Positions 33,927-46,199 of a stretch of DNA of 64,000 nucleotides are shown piece by piece. A program made the position numbers and the translations under genes. Positions within the stretch are counted from its first letter, which is position 1. Every line of letters begins with the position of its first letter. The notes below the pieces were generated by a model, which saw only the letters and a program-made list of their open reading frames with translations, was not told where the DNA came from and did not search any database. This DNA comes from Iris pallida (taxonomy: Eukaryota; Streptophyta; Magnoliopsida; Asparagales; Iridaceae), in NCBI GenBank assembly GCA_029216955.1, contig JANAVB010006998.1, positions 798,764 through 862,763 of the forward strand, read 5' to 3'.

Positions 33927-35078
33927 TTATATTTCAGATATCATTGCTTTTTGCCAAGACTCTGCACCTTTATCTTGGAGTGCTTCATTGTAGGTACAGG
34001 GATCATAATCTTGTTCCTCAAGGACGAAATCTGACGACTCTCCCAAGAACATATATCTATCAGGTTGTATCACAACCCTCCCACTACGACGAGGCACTAT
34101 CGGTTGTGGTGTAACATTTGTGACACATTGTACAGTTATTTGTGGTTCATCCTCTTGTACTGTTGGTACTGAAGTACTTGGTGTCTCATGTCTCAGCTCT
34201 TCTAAAACAACTCTACTTGTGGGTTTATGGTTCATCACATAGTGTTCCTCTAAGAATCGGGCATTGGTGCTAACAATGACCTTCTGATCCTTAGTACTAT
34301 AAAATAAATCTCCTTTCGTTCCTCTTGGATAGCCTACAAACAAGCATACTTCTGTACGAGATTCTAACTTATCTGCTTTTCCATTCAGCACATGTGCTGG
34401 ACTACCCCAAATGCGAACATGTTTCAGACTAGGCTTACGCCCAATCCACAGCTCTGTGGGAGTAAGAGGTACTGACTTAGAAGTAACCAAGTTCAAAATA
34501 TAAGCTACAGTCTCTAAGGTATATCCCCAAAACAAATATGGCAAATTCAAATAACTCATCATTGATCTAACCATCTTCATAAGAGTTCTATTCCTTCTTT
34601 CGGCTACACCATTCTGCTGGGACGTTCCAGGTGCAGTCAATTGGGATGTAATCCCTGCCTCTGATAAATAATCCCTAAACTCTCCAAAGATGTACTCGCC
34701 ACCACGATCTGATCGTAATGACTTGATACATTTTCTATGACGTTTCTCCGTTTCAGCCTTGTACTCTTTGAATTTCTCAAAGCACTCAGACTTACGGCGC
34801 ATCAAATAAATGTATCCATACCTTGAATAATCGTCAATAAATGTGACAAAATATTCAAAGCCACCTCTAGCTTGGATAGTCATGGGTCTACACAAATCAG
34901 AATGAACCAATTCCAACACATCTTTGGCCCTATACCCCTTTGCCGTAAAAGGCCTTTTGGTCATTTTACCTTCCAAGCAGGATTCACAGACTGGTAGTGC
35001 CTCCACTTCCAATGAACTCAAAGGTCCATCTTCAACCAGTCTTTGAATCCTATTTAGGTTAATATGCCCCAATCGCAA
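33927..35078 (-). pseudogene. Copia integrase
   Basis: A 383-codon open frame. It starts in the GAG-pre-integrase zinc domain (RLGHINLNRIQRLVEDG and CESCLEGK). The catalytic core shows LVHSDLCRP, FIDDYSRYGYIY and NGVAERRNRT, so the D, D and E are present. The C-terminal part contains LWIGRKPSLKHVRIWG, FVGYPRGTKG and the PRRSGRVV linker. It is separated from RT by a stop at 33924-33926 and from the protease by a stop near 35091. The domain itself looks intact. Confidence 0.9.
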
Positions 35079-35093
35079 GTGCCAAAGATATAT

Positions 35094-36384
35094 TTAGTTC
35101 ATACAAGAAGGTTCTTTTCTCTTATTTAAGTTAGATGACATATTATTCATTTCCATAAGTTGTATTGTGGGCGAAATAGGATTAATGACATACAAATTAT
35201 CAACCAATGCACTAGAACAGATAAAATATTTATTCTTTCTAATAACAATATTGTCATTAAAATAAACTGAATATCCATCCTTAACTAACATAGAAACAGA
35301 AACTAAATTCCTTCTAAGTGAAGGTGCATAAAGACAATCTCTCAATGTCAAAGACTTATTTCTACCAAAAGATAAAGTAGCATCTCCTAATGAACGACCG
35401 ATACTTTTGTAGCATCACCCATGAACAAGCATATCTCTCCATCATTGAGCCGTCTGGTTTCTTGGAACCCCTGCAATGTATTGCAGACATGATTAGTGGC
35501 TCCTGTATCTACACACCAGGTGCCGGTAGATAACACTGCTAAACATGTTTTAACTGCTAGTAAATGAGATATACCTTCTTTGTTTTCTTGTTTGAGAAGT
35601 GGACAATCAGTCTTCCAATGTCCTGACCCTTTGCACTTAAAATATTTGCCTTTCGGCTTTTTTACCGCGCCTTGAGGTCCCATGCCCTTCTTTGCTGAGT
35701 TTGCATGTTTCTGAATGTTATTCTTCTTCTTACGGCCTTTTGGCTTAGAAGTAGAAGCCTTTTCAGAAACAAAAACATGACCACTCTGTCTAAAGAGAGA
35801 TTCAGCATCCTGTAGCTCTTTTGCAAGTTCTGCCAAACTATACAACCTTTTGTTCATATTGTAATTAAGGCAGAAATTGCCAAAACTTTTAGGCAGAGTC
35901 CCGAGAATGATATCAACCTGGGATTCCCCATCAATTTCAGCTCCAAGGATCTCCATCTCATTCAGATGACCCATCATCTTGAGAACATGATCCCTTACTG
36001 GTGTACCCTCAGCCATTTTTGTATTTATTAAACATTTCATAGCAAACTGCCTAGCTGCTCTACTCTGATGTCCGAAGAATTCCTTGAGGTTATACATCAT
36101 GTCATAAGCAGTGGCCATAGCCTGATGCTGATGTTGTAGTACATTTGACATAGATGCCAGAATGTAACACCGCGCCATCTCATCTGTCTTTTTCTACTTC
36201 TTATAAGCCTCTTTGACCTCTTCATCAGAGTTAACATCAGGCTTACGTGGGCATTCCTTAACAAGTACATATTTGTACTCCTCAGCAGTCAGAACAATGT
36301 TCAAATTACGTTTCCAGTCAATATAATTAGGTCCAGTAAGTTTTTTTCTTTAAGAATCACCATAAGTGGACTGAAAGAACCCAT
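35094..36384 (-). pseudogene. Copia gag and protease
   Basis: Gag begins near 36384, where a frameshift in the first 50 bases precedes LTGPNYIDWKRNL and a TGG-to-TAG stop occurs near 36195. The frame 36178-35387 includes EFFGHQSRAARQFAM, the LKMMGHLNEMEILG segment and a knuckle YFKCKGSGHWKTDCP, in which the first Cys of CCHC has become Tyr. The protease active site WCVDTGATNHV follows near 35510. A frameshift near 35370 moves to the frame 35351-35094, with LTLRDCLYAPSLRRNLVS as the end of the protease fold. Not functional as read. Confidence 0.85.
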
Positions 36385-37574
36385 TTTTTTTAAATCCCGA
36401 GAATCACATAAATAAAATTATATAGGGCAAAAAAACTTTTTGAATTAACTAAATATTGATTCCCTCAAAACGATAATAAGAAATTCACCAACACCTTAAA
36501 CACCATGAATTTAGCATGCCACGATAGTGTGGACGTATACAAATTCAACTTTGTTCAAGTAGGTTTTTCTTATTAATTTTACTATCATGTCAACATAACT
36601 TTATGACAAATAAAATTAATATGCTGGTCTTACTCTGGTCATACAAATAATAGCAGTGACTCCGATGGGGAGGATACCATTGTTTGTATCTAAGTGTATA
36701 CCATTACTTAATACTAAGTCCATTACCTTGTAATGAGTTCCTTCAGATGGAGAAGTGAACACATACTAGGTAACTTTCTACAATTATCCCTAAGAAAGTT
36801 TGTACTGGTGATCCATAATTATACTCATCCGATATGGAGGAAAGCACTAAAGCCAACATGCAAGTATAATTACATCACCTACAAACCGGTAATGGAGACC
36901 ATAGAATTTATACTAAATAAATATCCTCTCCCACTTAGTTATTTAACAATGAGAGTTTTTCTACTAGTTGATATTATGTCCATGTTGTCCATTATTAATG
37001 TAGGCTTGGTTTTTCAAAAAAAAACAACCACACAATAATAAACATGCATAATCAGAAAAAGCAAAATAACAAAAATAAGAAAAAATATCCAACTATTATG
37101 GTCATCTTTGCTGCTCCGTCCTCAACTATCCGAATCCAAAAACATGACCACTTTTTTTTTAGGTTTTGGCTGTCGATTCCTTCATCGAAAATTATCTGTA
37201 TGCCTCTGGACTGCTTAAAACCAGCATCTCGTCCGGCGTCAGAAACAGCCACCACCGCCATCACGATTGATCAAAAATAATTAAAATTACATCAATCCTA
37301 TGCCTCCCGAAGGAGTTCACACATAATCTAGATTGAAAAATTAAAATAATAAGCACGATCAACCCTCGTGATTTTAATTACATCTACAGCAACAACAACT
37401 TCTACGACATGTCCGTAGTTTAAACAACACAATCAAAAACATGCATTGGACCATAATAGTTGGATCTAAGATGCCTGCAAAACCGAGTTAGAACAGATCT
37501 ACATCTATCGACTATTATACAGCACAGGTTTTATTGGACAACATGGACGTATCAATCAATACGTAGATCCAAAG
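36385..37574 (-). other. Copia 5' untranslated leader
   Basis: This is the region between the primer site and gag. It is AT-rich, with several A/T runs and GATTGATC motifs near 37265. There is no conserved coding frame. Short open frames at 36733-37280 are not supported by any domain. Confidence 0.6.
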
Positions 37575-37588
37575 TGGCTCTGATACCA
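37575..37588 (-). promoter_or_regulatory. Copia primer binding site (tRNA-iMet)
   Basis: The minus strand reads TGGTATCAGAGCCA two bases after the LTR end ...CCATCA. It is the standard complement of the initiator tRNA-Met 3' end. Confidence 0.9.
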
Positions 37589-37590
37589 AT

Positions 37591-38860
37591 TGATGGAACT
37601 GGGGATTCCCAGGACCCTTCCTTTGGTGTACGTATTGATCGATAGAAAGTTAAACAGATCTAATACGTGTTCTAACCCTTCATAGGCGGAAACTAGGGTT
37701 CACGAATTATACCTGCGGCGAAAAGAAGACAAGTAATTCCTGGCAATCTCGAGCGGACGACCCCAAGATCTTCTGCACGTATTCCTTCCTCGAGTTGGAC
37801 GTCATGTGGGCGACGATCTCCCAACCTTTTCTTTTCCTTGGCAGCCCTCTCTTTCTTTCCTTACGTGAATCACGAATTTAGAGAAAGTTTCAAATTTCCG
37901 ATCAGTAATCTGGCGGCCAGAGAATAGAGGATATATATAGGCTACGACAGGGACCATGATGAGAAATTAGGGTTAGGCCTCCTAACGGATCTGGATATCC
38001 CGTGTTCAGCCCGAACACACAATCCAGGCCCATTAACAATAGCTCGGTCCACTAATGAGCTATTGTTGCACTACCTCCCTAATTCCAAATTATGTTTGTG
38101 GGCTCCTTTTATTATATGCTCGTTTGGCTCCCCATGTTAAGATATCGTATGTCCGTCGATCAAATTAAGTTACTGACAACTATATTGATTCGACATCTTT
38201 TATCCTTAAGTAGTACCGCTCAACTTTATTTGTCATGTCGGATATAATCCACCTGCAGGGTTTACATGACAATCCTTATGAGCTCCTTAAGAGGACATCA
38301 TCAACCCGATGTATCGAGACATGGATTCTATTTATAATCAACAGCCCATCATACATACAATGTTATTACCCAATTTATAGAGGTTGTTGATCCATAATGA
38401 ATCTCACTCTTTTATGAGTCAAAGTAATGTACACTATATATACATGTCCGTTGTTATATCCGAATTAAGAGCACAAGCATCCATAATAATAGAGGTGTTT
38501 GTTCTCTTATGTAGTCAGTACAAAGAGAACAACCTCAAGTGGTCCTGTTCAATACACACAAAGTGTACTAGTGTAAACCTATAGTCAAGATAGACTAATA
38601 CCAGATTACACTACAACCTTTCCAATAGATTGTCCAAGTCCATCTAGGTTGTGAACTATTTATATACTCCATAGGGAACTGATAATATGATCTTCTGTGT
38701 AACACCATACACCATATTATCTACAATATATAATATCAGACATTTGTATTAACACTTGTAACAAATACAATATGCATACATTTGCCAATATGATTCTCAT
38801 TCAAAATTGAAGGAAATAAGGTTACTGCAAAAGTGATGCTTTTAGTATATAACCCTAACA
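37591..38860 (-). repeat. Copia 5' LTR
   Basis: A 1,270-bp repeat, partner of 31097-32364, followed by the GCAAC duplication at 38861. Confidence 0.95.
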
Positions 38861-38865
38861 GCAAC

Positions 38866-39745
38866 ATCATTGCCTTTTGAAGCTTGGGGCATGAATATTA
38901 TCGGCCCTATTAATCCGCCATCATCTCGAGGGCAACGATTTATATTAGCTATAACCAATTACTTCTTAAAGTAGGCAGAAGCTATACCCTTAGTTGAAGT
39001 CAAGACAAGCAGTGTCATCAACTTCATCAAACATCATATGATTTACATATTTGGCGTTCCTCGACGAATCATCCATGACAAGGACCTCAATTCGTCAGTC
39101 AGAAGTTTACTTGATTTTGTGATGACAATTGAATCAACAATATTGCTTCGACAGCGTACAATCCTGCAGCTAACGGTTTGGTGGAAGCATTCAACAAAAT
39201 GATCATCAAGCTTTTCAAGAAGTTCGTTTCTCCTAATAAACGAAACTGGAGCAAAAAGTTTAGAGAATATCTATGTGCATATCGTACTACTGTATGCAGT
39301 CCGACCGACTATACACCTTTTTTTTTGGTGTACGGATGCGAAGCTGTCTTGCCATTGGAGATTCAAATCCCTTCTCTAAGGATTGCCATTGCTAACGAAC
39401 TCACAACAGAAAAACAATGATCGTCTTTGACTTTAGGAGCTTTAAGCGCTTGACGAGAAGTGACTACTAGCTCAACATCACATCGAGCTATATCAAGCCC
39501 ATATCTCAGAAGTCTTCAACCATAAAGTCAAAGTAGAAACATTTCAAAAATGCGAGCTAGTCCTTACTGTCAAACGGCCTATGACTATGACACACATGAG
39601 CAAGGGCAAGTTCGAACCAAAGTAGGAGGGTCCCTACGTTATAAGCAAAGTTTTCTCTAACGGAGCTTATCAACTGTTGGGGATGGATGGCCAAATTGCT
39701 ATGATGCCTATTAACGACAAGTTCCTGAAGAAGTACCATGTTTGA
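38866..39745 (+). pseudogene. Tat2 integrase core and C-terminus, catalytic Asp residues lost
   Basis: The frame resumes after the copia element with SLPFEAWGMNIIGPINPP. The family has an Asp where GMN shows Asn. The second catalytic position reads ITNYFLK, again Asn for Asp, followed by a TAG in place of Trp. The third acidic residue survives in NGLVEAFNKMIIK (open frame 39178-39420). The C-terminal part includes CAYRTTVCSPTDYTPF, YGCEAVLPLEIQIPS, and after a stop the PMTMTHMSKGKFEP and NGAYQLLGMDGQ motifs, ending NDKFLKKYHV with a stop at 39743-39745. All of it matches the Tat1 fragment at 15409-15955. It is clearly dead. Confidence 0.85.
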
Positions 39746-39748
39746 AAG

Positions 39749-42240
39749 TGTCACGACCCACACCCGCTTTTCGGATACGAGACGTGTCTAAGCCAGCCTA
39801 CGTCGCAGAGTCGGCGGTAGAACGCTGTCAAGCCCGCAAGAAATAAATGCTCAAAAAATAACATATGCTGCCCATTCACATTTCTAAATTTGTTACAACA
39901 TTTATAATATTTATAATTAAAGAAAATACAAGATTTTATAATTAATAAAATTGATACAACTGCTATCTATTTCTAGGTTTCTATCTGCAAGTTCACCCGA
40001 ATCCTCCAAGCTAAGTGAAGCCACAGCTAACCTGAAAAATGATAATTTCCAGTCAGGAATGGAACAAGTACACAAACCAACGGCAATACGAAAACATAAT
40101 AGAATTAACAAGACATGAAAATAACATATGAGAGGTGAAAGCTAGAAGATACTTATGACATGGTACGGTAGAGAAGTAAAGGAAAAATAAATAAAAGACA
40201 TCTACCTATGTGGTGTAAAATATTCGTTTCGACATGTGAACGGCTAGGGGGTAAATACGGCACCCTGTACGTGTCGTATGCAGCTGCTATCAGTCAAGAT
40301 TAGACATATTGGGATAGTTCTGGGTAGTCCACATGTCTACTAAGATATTTCCCCTCCCGACTACTCCGTGTGACGAGCGTGTCAACAAGCAGCAAGATAT
40401 ATGTATAGACATGAAATAAAATGACTACTATGAATCGAAAGCAATTAGAAAGTGTACTTGCCTGAGGTCCTTAGCTAGTGAAACCAATAATACTATACCA
40501 CTCAATGAGCCACAACCAGTCAACACATGCAGAAGTCTCCAGATGCTGAAATAGATATTACCAACATTCTTAGAATAGTCAAATTAGCTAGGATTGCCTG
40601 TCCTTAAGTCCAATTCTGGACACAGGGGCAAAACGATAATTTTGGGTCAAAACGGTATTCGCCGTTGGACCCGCTTTTCACCGAAAAGCGTGCCAGAGTC
40701 AACGGTCTCTAAAGTCGTCAAACTATATGTCAACAGGTCCGATTTTTCGATACAAACCCAACCGTATGTCCAAAGTTGGATTCCGACGGGCCGTGCACAA
40801 AATTGCCCGTTGAGTCGGACCGTAGGGCCCGCAAAACGGCGGTCCAATCAACTGTCTCAGAATCGGACCAAACATGGCATACAGGACCAGAAAAATGATA
40901 CGGTCCTGTTGGTGCAAGTTTCGTCTCGATATGACAAACGTGCACAAAGTAATTGGGAAATTTATACAGAGGTCGATACGGTAAATTTCGACGGATACGC
41001 ATCAAATTCGTCGCGCACACGCGACCAATTTGAATTCCGTCAGAGCCCACACGTCCACGAAGCCATTATGCACCTTTCGATGCTTTCGTTTTGCGACCAA
41101 GTCGCCCGGTTTTGCGGGACGCACGTGGTTTTGGAGCGTTATATTAAAATTCTATATTTTTTAAAACTGTTTTTCCTGATTTTCAAATTAGTTTTAAACA
41201 GAGTTTAATCCACTAGAAAATAAACTAAAAGTGGGGTCTCAATTTCGGTTATGTTGTCTACAAGGATGTTCAAGCAGTTTTCCAAGTTTCACAATATCCT
41301 GGTCGTAAATCGACCGCCAATGTTGGATTTCGGGACGGTTTCTATAGTCCAGAATTCAAGATTTTTCTCGGTTTTGGAACTTGTTTATCGTCGTGTATAA
41401 AGCAAAATAAAACGAAGTGTCGGAAGGGAAATGAAGTCGGTTAGGTATTCGATGTACCGAAGAAATTCGTTCGTAAAAGTGAACGACGTGGAGGGAGTTC
41501 TTGGATCGCGAAGTTGGTTCGGCCAGGGCTGTTGCGGCTTCTATTCCAGCGGCGCTCTGGCCGGTCCGGCGGCGCTCTGGCCGTCCGACAGTGGCCGCAG
41601 CGGTGCGCGCGTGCGCACAGTGGAGGGGCATGCGTGGGTGGCGGCACGGATATCAGGGTTTATGCAAGTTCCTCCTCTTGTTCGATCATACTATATATAT
41701 ACTACGTATATATTTCGGGATCGGCTGAGAGGGGTTTTCCTCTCGGTTTGCCTGGTTATTAGGTACGGGTTTGGGGTTGGTTTAGCCTTAATCCTTATTA
41801 TTAGTTATGAGGCTTTGGGGTTTCCTGTTGTGGCTCGTGTCAAGCAGCTGGTGAACGATCGGGTTTGCTTCTGTTACTAGCAGTCGGCTAGTAACTGAAG
41901 GGGTCGGGCTCGGCCTATGGGCCTGGCTCACTCTCTTTTTGTTTTTCTTTTTCTTTCTCTTTTTCTTTTTCTATTTCTTTTTTTTATATATATATAATTA
42001 AGTATTTATATACATATCTATATATATTCACTCACATATTTTTATCAATACATCCACATATATGTAGTATACATTTATATATACACATATATCTTTTGCT
42101 AAAGAATAAAAATGGTAATACTAATAATAGTAAATAATTTATATTTAATAACCATAATAATCATATTAATATTATATAACCATTCAATTAAAATAAATAA
42201 TAATAAAAAAATTTTAAAATTTTCGGGAAGGGGAGCTACA
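39749..42240 (-). mobile_element. Long gypsy LTR (3' LTR of a truncated element) inserted after the Tat2 integrase
   Basis: The block starts TGTCACGACCC at 39749, three bases after the Tat2 stop codon, and ends GGGGAGCTACA at 42240. On the minus strand it runs TGTAGCTCCCC to GGTCGTGACA. Just upstream on that strand lies AAGGTGGATAGATT, preceded by TTCGAGGACGAAATT, the segment that normally precedes the 3' LTR in Tekay/Del-like elements, so the minus orientation is well supported. A TA-rich TATA region is at 41690-41725. Positions 40730-41400 match 970-1680 of the window in reverse complement. A clean target duplication was not found. Confidence 0.7.
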
Positions 42241-42373
42241 AATCTATCCACCTTAAAAATAATTTCGTCCTCGAAATTCTAACTCATAAACATGCCAAAA
42301 ATAAAAATAAAAGAATAAATCCACTATTACCCCAATCTTTTCAATTTAATTTCTCGGGAATATTTATACCTCC
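42241..42373 (-). mobile_element. Polypurine-side internal remnant of the truncated gypsy element
   Basis: On the minus strand a TTTCGAGGACGAAATTATTTTTA segment (stated in parts) leads to AAGGTGGATAGATT and then the LTR. This short conserved block sits between pol and the 3' LTR in Tekay/Del-type gypsy elements. No integrase or chromodomain is left beyond it. Confidence 0.6.
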
Positions 42374-43028
42374 TTCTAGCCATTTCGTAACTACGAATCA
42401 TCGAGGACTTCTACCCACCTTTGGTCACACTTCCCACCTCAAACACCTGACGTCCTAACATTGTAACCCTCCAGCTAATTGCAAAAAGTTATTATCGACA
42501 GATATCTATAGCATTAGGCATCTACAACCCTCTCCTATCTAACAGGCAACCCTAAAATCAACAAGCACAAATTTATACAAGTAGCTAAGAAATATCGATA
42601 AATTCTAATATGTATGATCATTCATCGCTCTCAAATAGGAAGATAAGGAGGAGTAATCGAGAGCAATCATGAAGTTTCAGAGCGGTGGAGAGTATCCAAT
42701 AATGCAAATAGGAAGAAAGTTTATGAATCATTAACTTATTTGGTAGATTAGGCTACTCTAGTCTAGTTACTTGCCAATTCGAAAAAAAAAATCCTTCGTT
42801 TCTTAGAGGATCTTGCAATCCATGCAATACTGAAATTCGTTTCTCAAAATTCTATCTGAACAGGATTTTCTAATAGAACGAAACTTGAGAAATCAAGATT
42901 GTGATCTTTTCTGTAGTTACTGAAACACACGAGCAAGGGATCTGAATGCAATACAAGATCGAATTATGACTTCCCGGTAGATGGAATAAAGGTTACGAAT
43001 GACTTCACATTCTAAGAGGTGGAGACTT
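42374..43028 (+). repeat. Direct repeat R1 (655 bp)
   Basis: Nearly identical to 48853-49505, from TTCTAGCCATTTCG to GGTGGAGACTT, in the same orientation. Both copies lie in what should be the 3' UTR of Tat2, and R2 leads directly towards its polypurine tract. It is best explained as a duplicated 3' UTR segment, as in Tat1. Confidence 0.8.
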
Positions 43029-44072
43029 CTTAGTAGGTATAGGGACCTATTTCAAATAGCTTGGTTTTATAGTCCATGATATGGTGGTATGCATGGATAG
43101 ACTTTAATGGGTTTTAATGGGTTCTCTATCTGAACATCACCCGTTAGTTGGATGAACCTTGGGTTTCAATCTATATTGACGGGACAAGATCCCAACTATT
43201 TCTACTTGGTTAGGTAACTTAGAGTAGGCTTCTACCCAAGGGGTTGAGCTAGTTGTCCTTCAGGTTGGTTAGCTAGGTCCTTCAAGCCCAAAATGTGCCT
43301 TCAGTGACCTTTGTTTTTAAGTAGCACATGAGACCTCAATTGGGTGGCACACTAGTGACATGTGCGTAGTAGGCTTCGAGTAGATCGCAACCATATATTG
43401 GGTCGAAGGAATTGAGTCGAGGTTGAGGCTTTAATGGAAGTCGGGAAGTATACCAGTATTATGGTAAGGGTTATAGCTAGTCCTTTTGTCCTGGAAGTCG
43501 TACCACAAGAATAGAGTACAAGGGGACGGTTTGAGTGGGATATGATATACCTAGATGAAGGTGGACTCGTCTTGATCTTGTATATGAGATTTGTTGGAAG
43601 GTAATCGCTGGTCTCGTGCTCCGAATTTTGATGACACGGTTGTAGACACAAAATGACCTAAATGGAAAGTAGGAGTCCATGGGGCACTAATTATCACCCT
43701 AGTTGAAAAATCATTCTAGTCAATCGATAATCTTCGTATACCCCAAAATTTTAGAAAGCTTACAGTCTACCCACCTTAGAAGCTAGGACATTGTTTTAGG
43801 AATAATGAGGTTAGAGGGTTTCCAATAGTAGCTTGAAGGTCGAGAGGAGCACGAGTAACTCAAGGCAAGGTCCCTGTTACAGGGCTGGCCGATGGTAGTT
43901 ACACTTGCGTATACTACTATCATAGTCATGGGGATACTATGTATCTATCTACCAATTACGAGCTTTCATCTTTTCCATCCAGTGAAAGACAAAACAATAA
44001 GGAGTTCAAAAAGGATGTCACTGAATACAATTACGTAATTCAAGGGCGAATGTATAATTCAAGAGGAATTGT
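43029..44072. other. Sequence between R1 and the 4.1 kb solo LTR, unrecognised
   Basis: No long frame, terminal repeat or domain is recognised. A minus-strand open stretch at 43352-43651 has no family resemblance. It is probably Tat2 3' UTR interrupted by the solo LTR, continuing at 48161. The last five bases (ATTGT, 44068-44072) are the left target duplication. Confidence 0.4.
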
Positions 44073-46019
44073 TGTAACACCCCAGTCCCAAAATACGTAG
44101 GACTAGGAACGTAGACATGCCAGCCGTATAATAAATATACGTAAGCTGTAAAATGCAGTATAACCATAACTAATCTCATCCACACAAAAATATATGAATA
44201 AAAGATATCATATAATGAGAATAAATTATCTTGATACAATATGTTGGGCAGAGACAAATCCACTACCAACAAGTAAAGGAATAATAAATGGAAAAGAAAT
44301 GATTTTTGGCGAGCGAAGCGAAGACGATCCACTCGCAATCATCCTCGAAGAAATAGAGATGGTCACGGCTAGAGCTAGAACACCTGCGAAAGACAATAGC
44401 ACACACCTGGCGAGATAACCAGGTCCTCAGAGGGACGTAACAAGACACATAATATCATGCCATATAAACTGAATAAATACTGCTCAAATAAATAAGTCAA
44501 TTAAATTATAACATGGTCCAATACGTACCTATTGAACGAGCGTACCATCCCCCCCAACGAAACAAGGACAGGAGATGGTAAACTAATTCACGGTGACGTA
44601 TCTTTCCATGCTATGAATCCAATATGGTATCCGGACCCCAACAAGGTTCAATACCTTCTCATCGAAGTAGTAAGTCACACCTACAATCAAACAAGGACAA
44701 GATGTGACGAACTAATCCGTGACAAGTTATTGTTCCAAGCCACGGTCAGATACAAGTACCCAAACCGAAGGTACTCATACCAAACGGATAAGGGTAGCCT
44801 AACCATTCTAAGTGAATGTATTTTAAGAACAGTTCATGGTCGCATGACAACCGGGTCAAGTCAAGAAAATACCAATGCAGTACCTCAGTAGCGAGTCACA
44901 ACACCATATACTATTCCTCAGTACCGAGCGAGTCTATAGCATATAGTCTACCTATCGTTCCTCAGTAGCGAGCGAGTCTACGATAGATAGGGTGGTAGTC
45001 AACTTCCAATCATGTTCTTTCCGTCCAATGCCAACTCATAACTGCTAAGTCTTCTAGCATGCAATTCTATTAGTAGTTATTTCCTAACGCACGGCTTATA
45101 CGTACTGGTGGCCAGCCAATCACGCATGTCCGAGTCCTATATGTGACACACAACAACGTAGTATAAACATGTCAAGGCCTATGAATGCAACACACAAAGG
45201 GTGGTCCCTTAACTCTAAGTTTAATGTGTAAGAAAATAATACATAGCAAGAAACTGAAGAGTAAATTCTAACAGGTTATACCATGTATCACAGTTTATTT
45301 TGCATAAAGAAAATAATGAACATGCATAAAATATGAGCTAAAATAATTTAACAGCAAATGGCAAGGTGTCTTGCCTGGTAGAACGCCTGGTGTACTGCAA
45401 TGATCAAGGTGGCATGAACTGCGACTTCGGTGTAACAACTATACAAGGTGATCTCGGGTGGTGGCACGGACAGTTCCATTGGGTCCAGAATATTCTGATT
45501 AGTTAGGGTCGACACAAGGGGTACGAAATCGGCGAGAGAATAGGAATACTGGGATTTGTCATGGACGGAAGGATAATCAAAAGGAATTGGATGAATAATA
45601 TACATGAATTTCGAAAACTATTTATAATCCTTTAAAAACTATAATTTATTAACCCAAAATATTCATAGGATATGAAAAATCATTTTTAGGCCAAAACTAT
45701 AATTTACTTAGCAAAAATACTTCATATCAATATTGAAAAAATATATATAATAATTTGGAAAGTATATTTTTATTAGTTCAAAAAATACTTCTAATTTAAA
45801 TACTTGAAAATAATTTACTAGTAAAATAATTTTGAGATAAATACAAAAAAAACATAAAAAATTGTTTTTTTAAGCAAAACTCTAGATTTGTCAAAATAGG
45901 ATTTCTAGGTTTTTTATTTGTTCCAAAATATTTTAGATAAATATATTCCAATCTAGAAAATATTTTAGGCTATTGAGTTGTCAAACATGATTTTAGAAAA
46001 TGTTAACTATCTAGTTACT

Positions 46020-46064
46020 TAATAATAATAATAATAATAATAATAATACAGAAATACTAAATAC

Positions 46065-46100
<36 letters not shown>

Positions 46101-46104
46101 GGAT
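46020..46104. repeat. AAT/TAA trinucleotide microsatellite
   Basis: Runs of TAA units at 46020-46049 and 46064-46101, inside the solo LTR. They give poly-Tyr or poly-Ile in the minus-strand frames. Confidence 0.9.
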
Positions 46105-46199
46105 AATAATAAGAAGGATAGATACTAAAAGAAAACGGATAATGAACCAACAGCAATAAACAAAAGAAAAAAATTTGGAACAAAAAAAAAGAATAAAAA

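Larger units (their letters stand above)
31097..38860 (-). mobile_element. Full-length Ty1/copia retrotransposon, TSD GCAAC
   Basis: The LTRs at 31097-32364 and 37591-38860 are near-identical direct repeats. GCAAC flanks the element on both sides (31092-31096 and 38861-38865). On the minus strand the LTR starts TGTTAGGGTTATATAC and ends CCAGTTCCATCA. A tRNA-iMet primer site, gag, protease, integrase, RT and RNase H and a polypurine tract occur in the copia order, integrase before RT. Coding is nearly continuous, with a small number of stops and frameshifts. It lies inside the Tat2 integrase. Confidence 0.95.

Noticed and set aside
41431..41880. 149-codon plus-strand frame
   Set aside because: It is antisense to the deduced LTR direction, low in information and without domain similarity.
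39749..42240. Interpretation as a plus-strand LTR because it starts TGTCACGACCC
   Set aside because: The segment with GAGGACGAAATT and AAGGTGG next to 42240 and the homology to the 4.09 kb solo LTR both indicate minus orientation.
43352..43680. Possible chromodomain or integrase end upstream of the truncated gypsy LTR
   Set aside because: The minus-strand frames do not show the chromodomain or integrase C-terminal motifs when read residue by residue.
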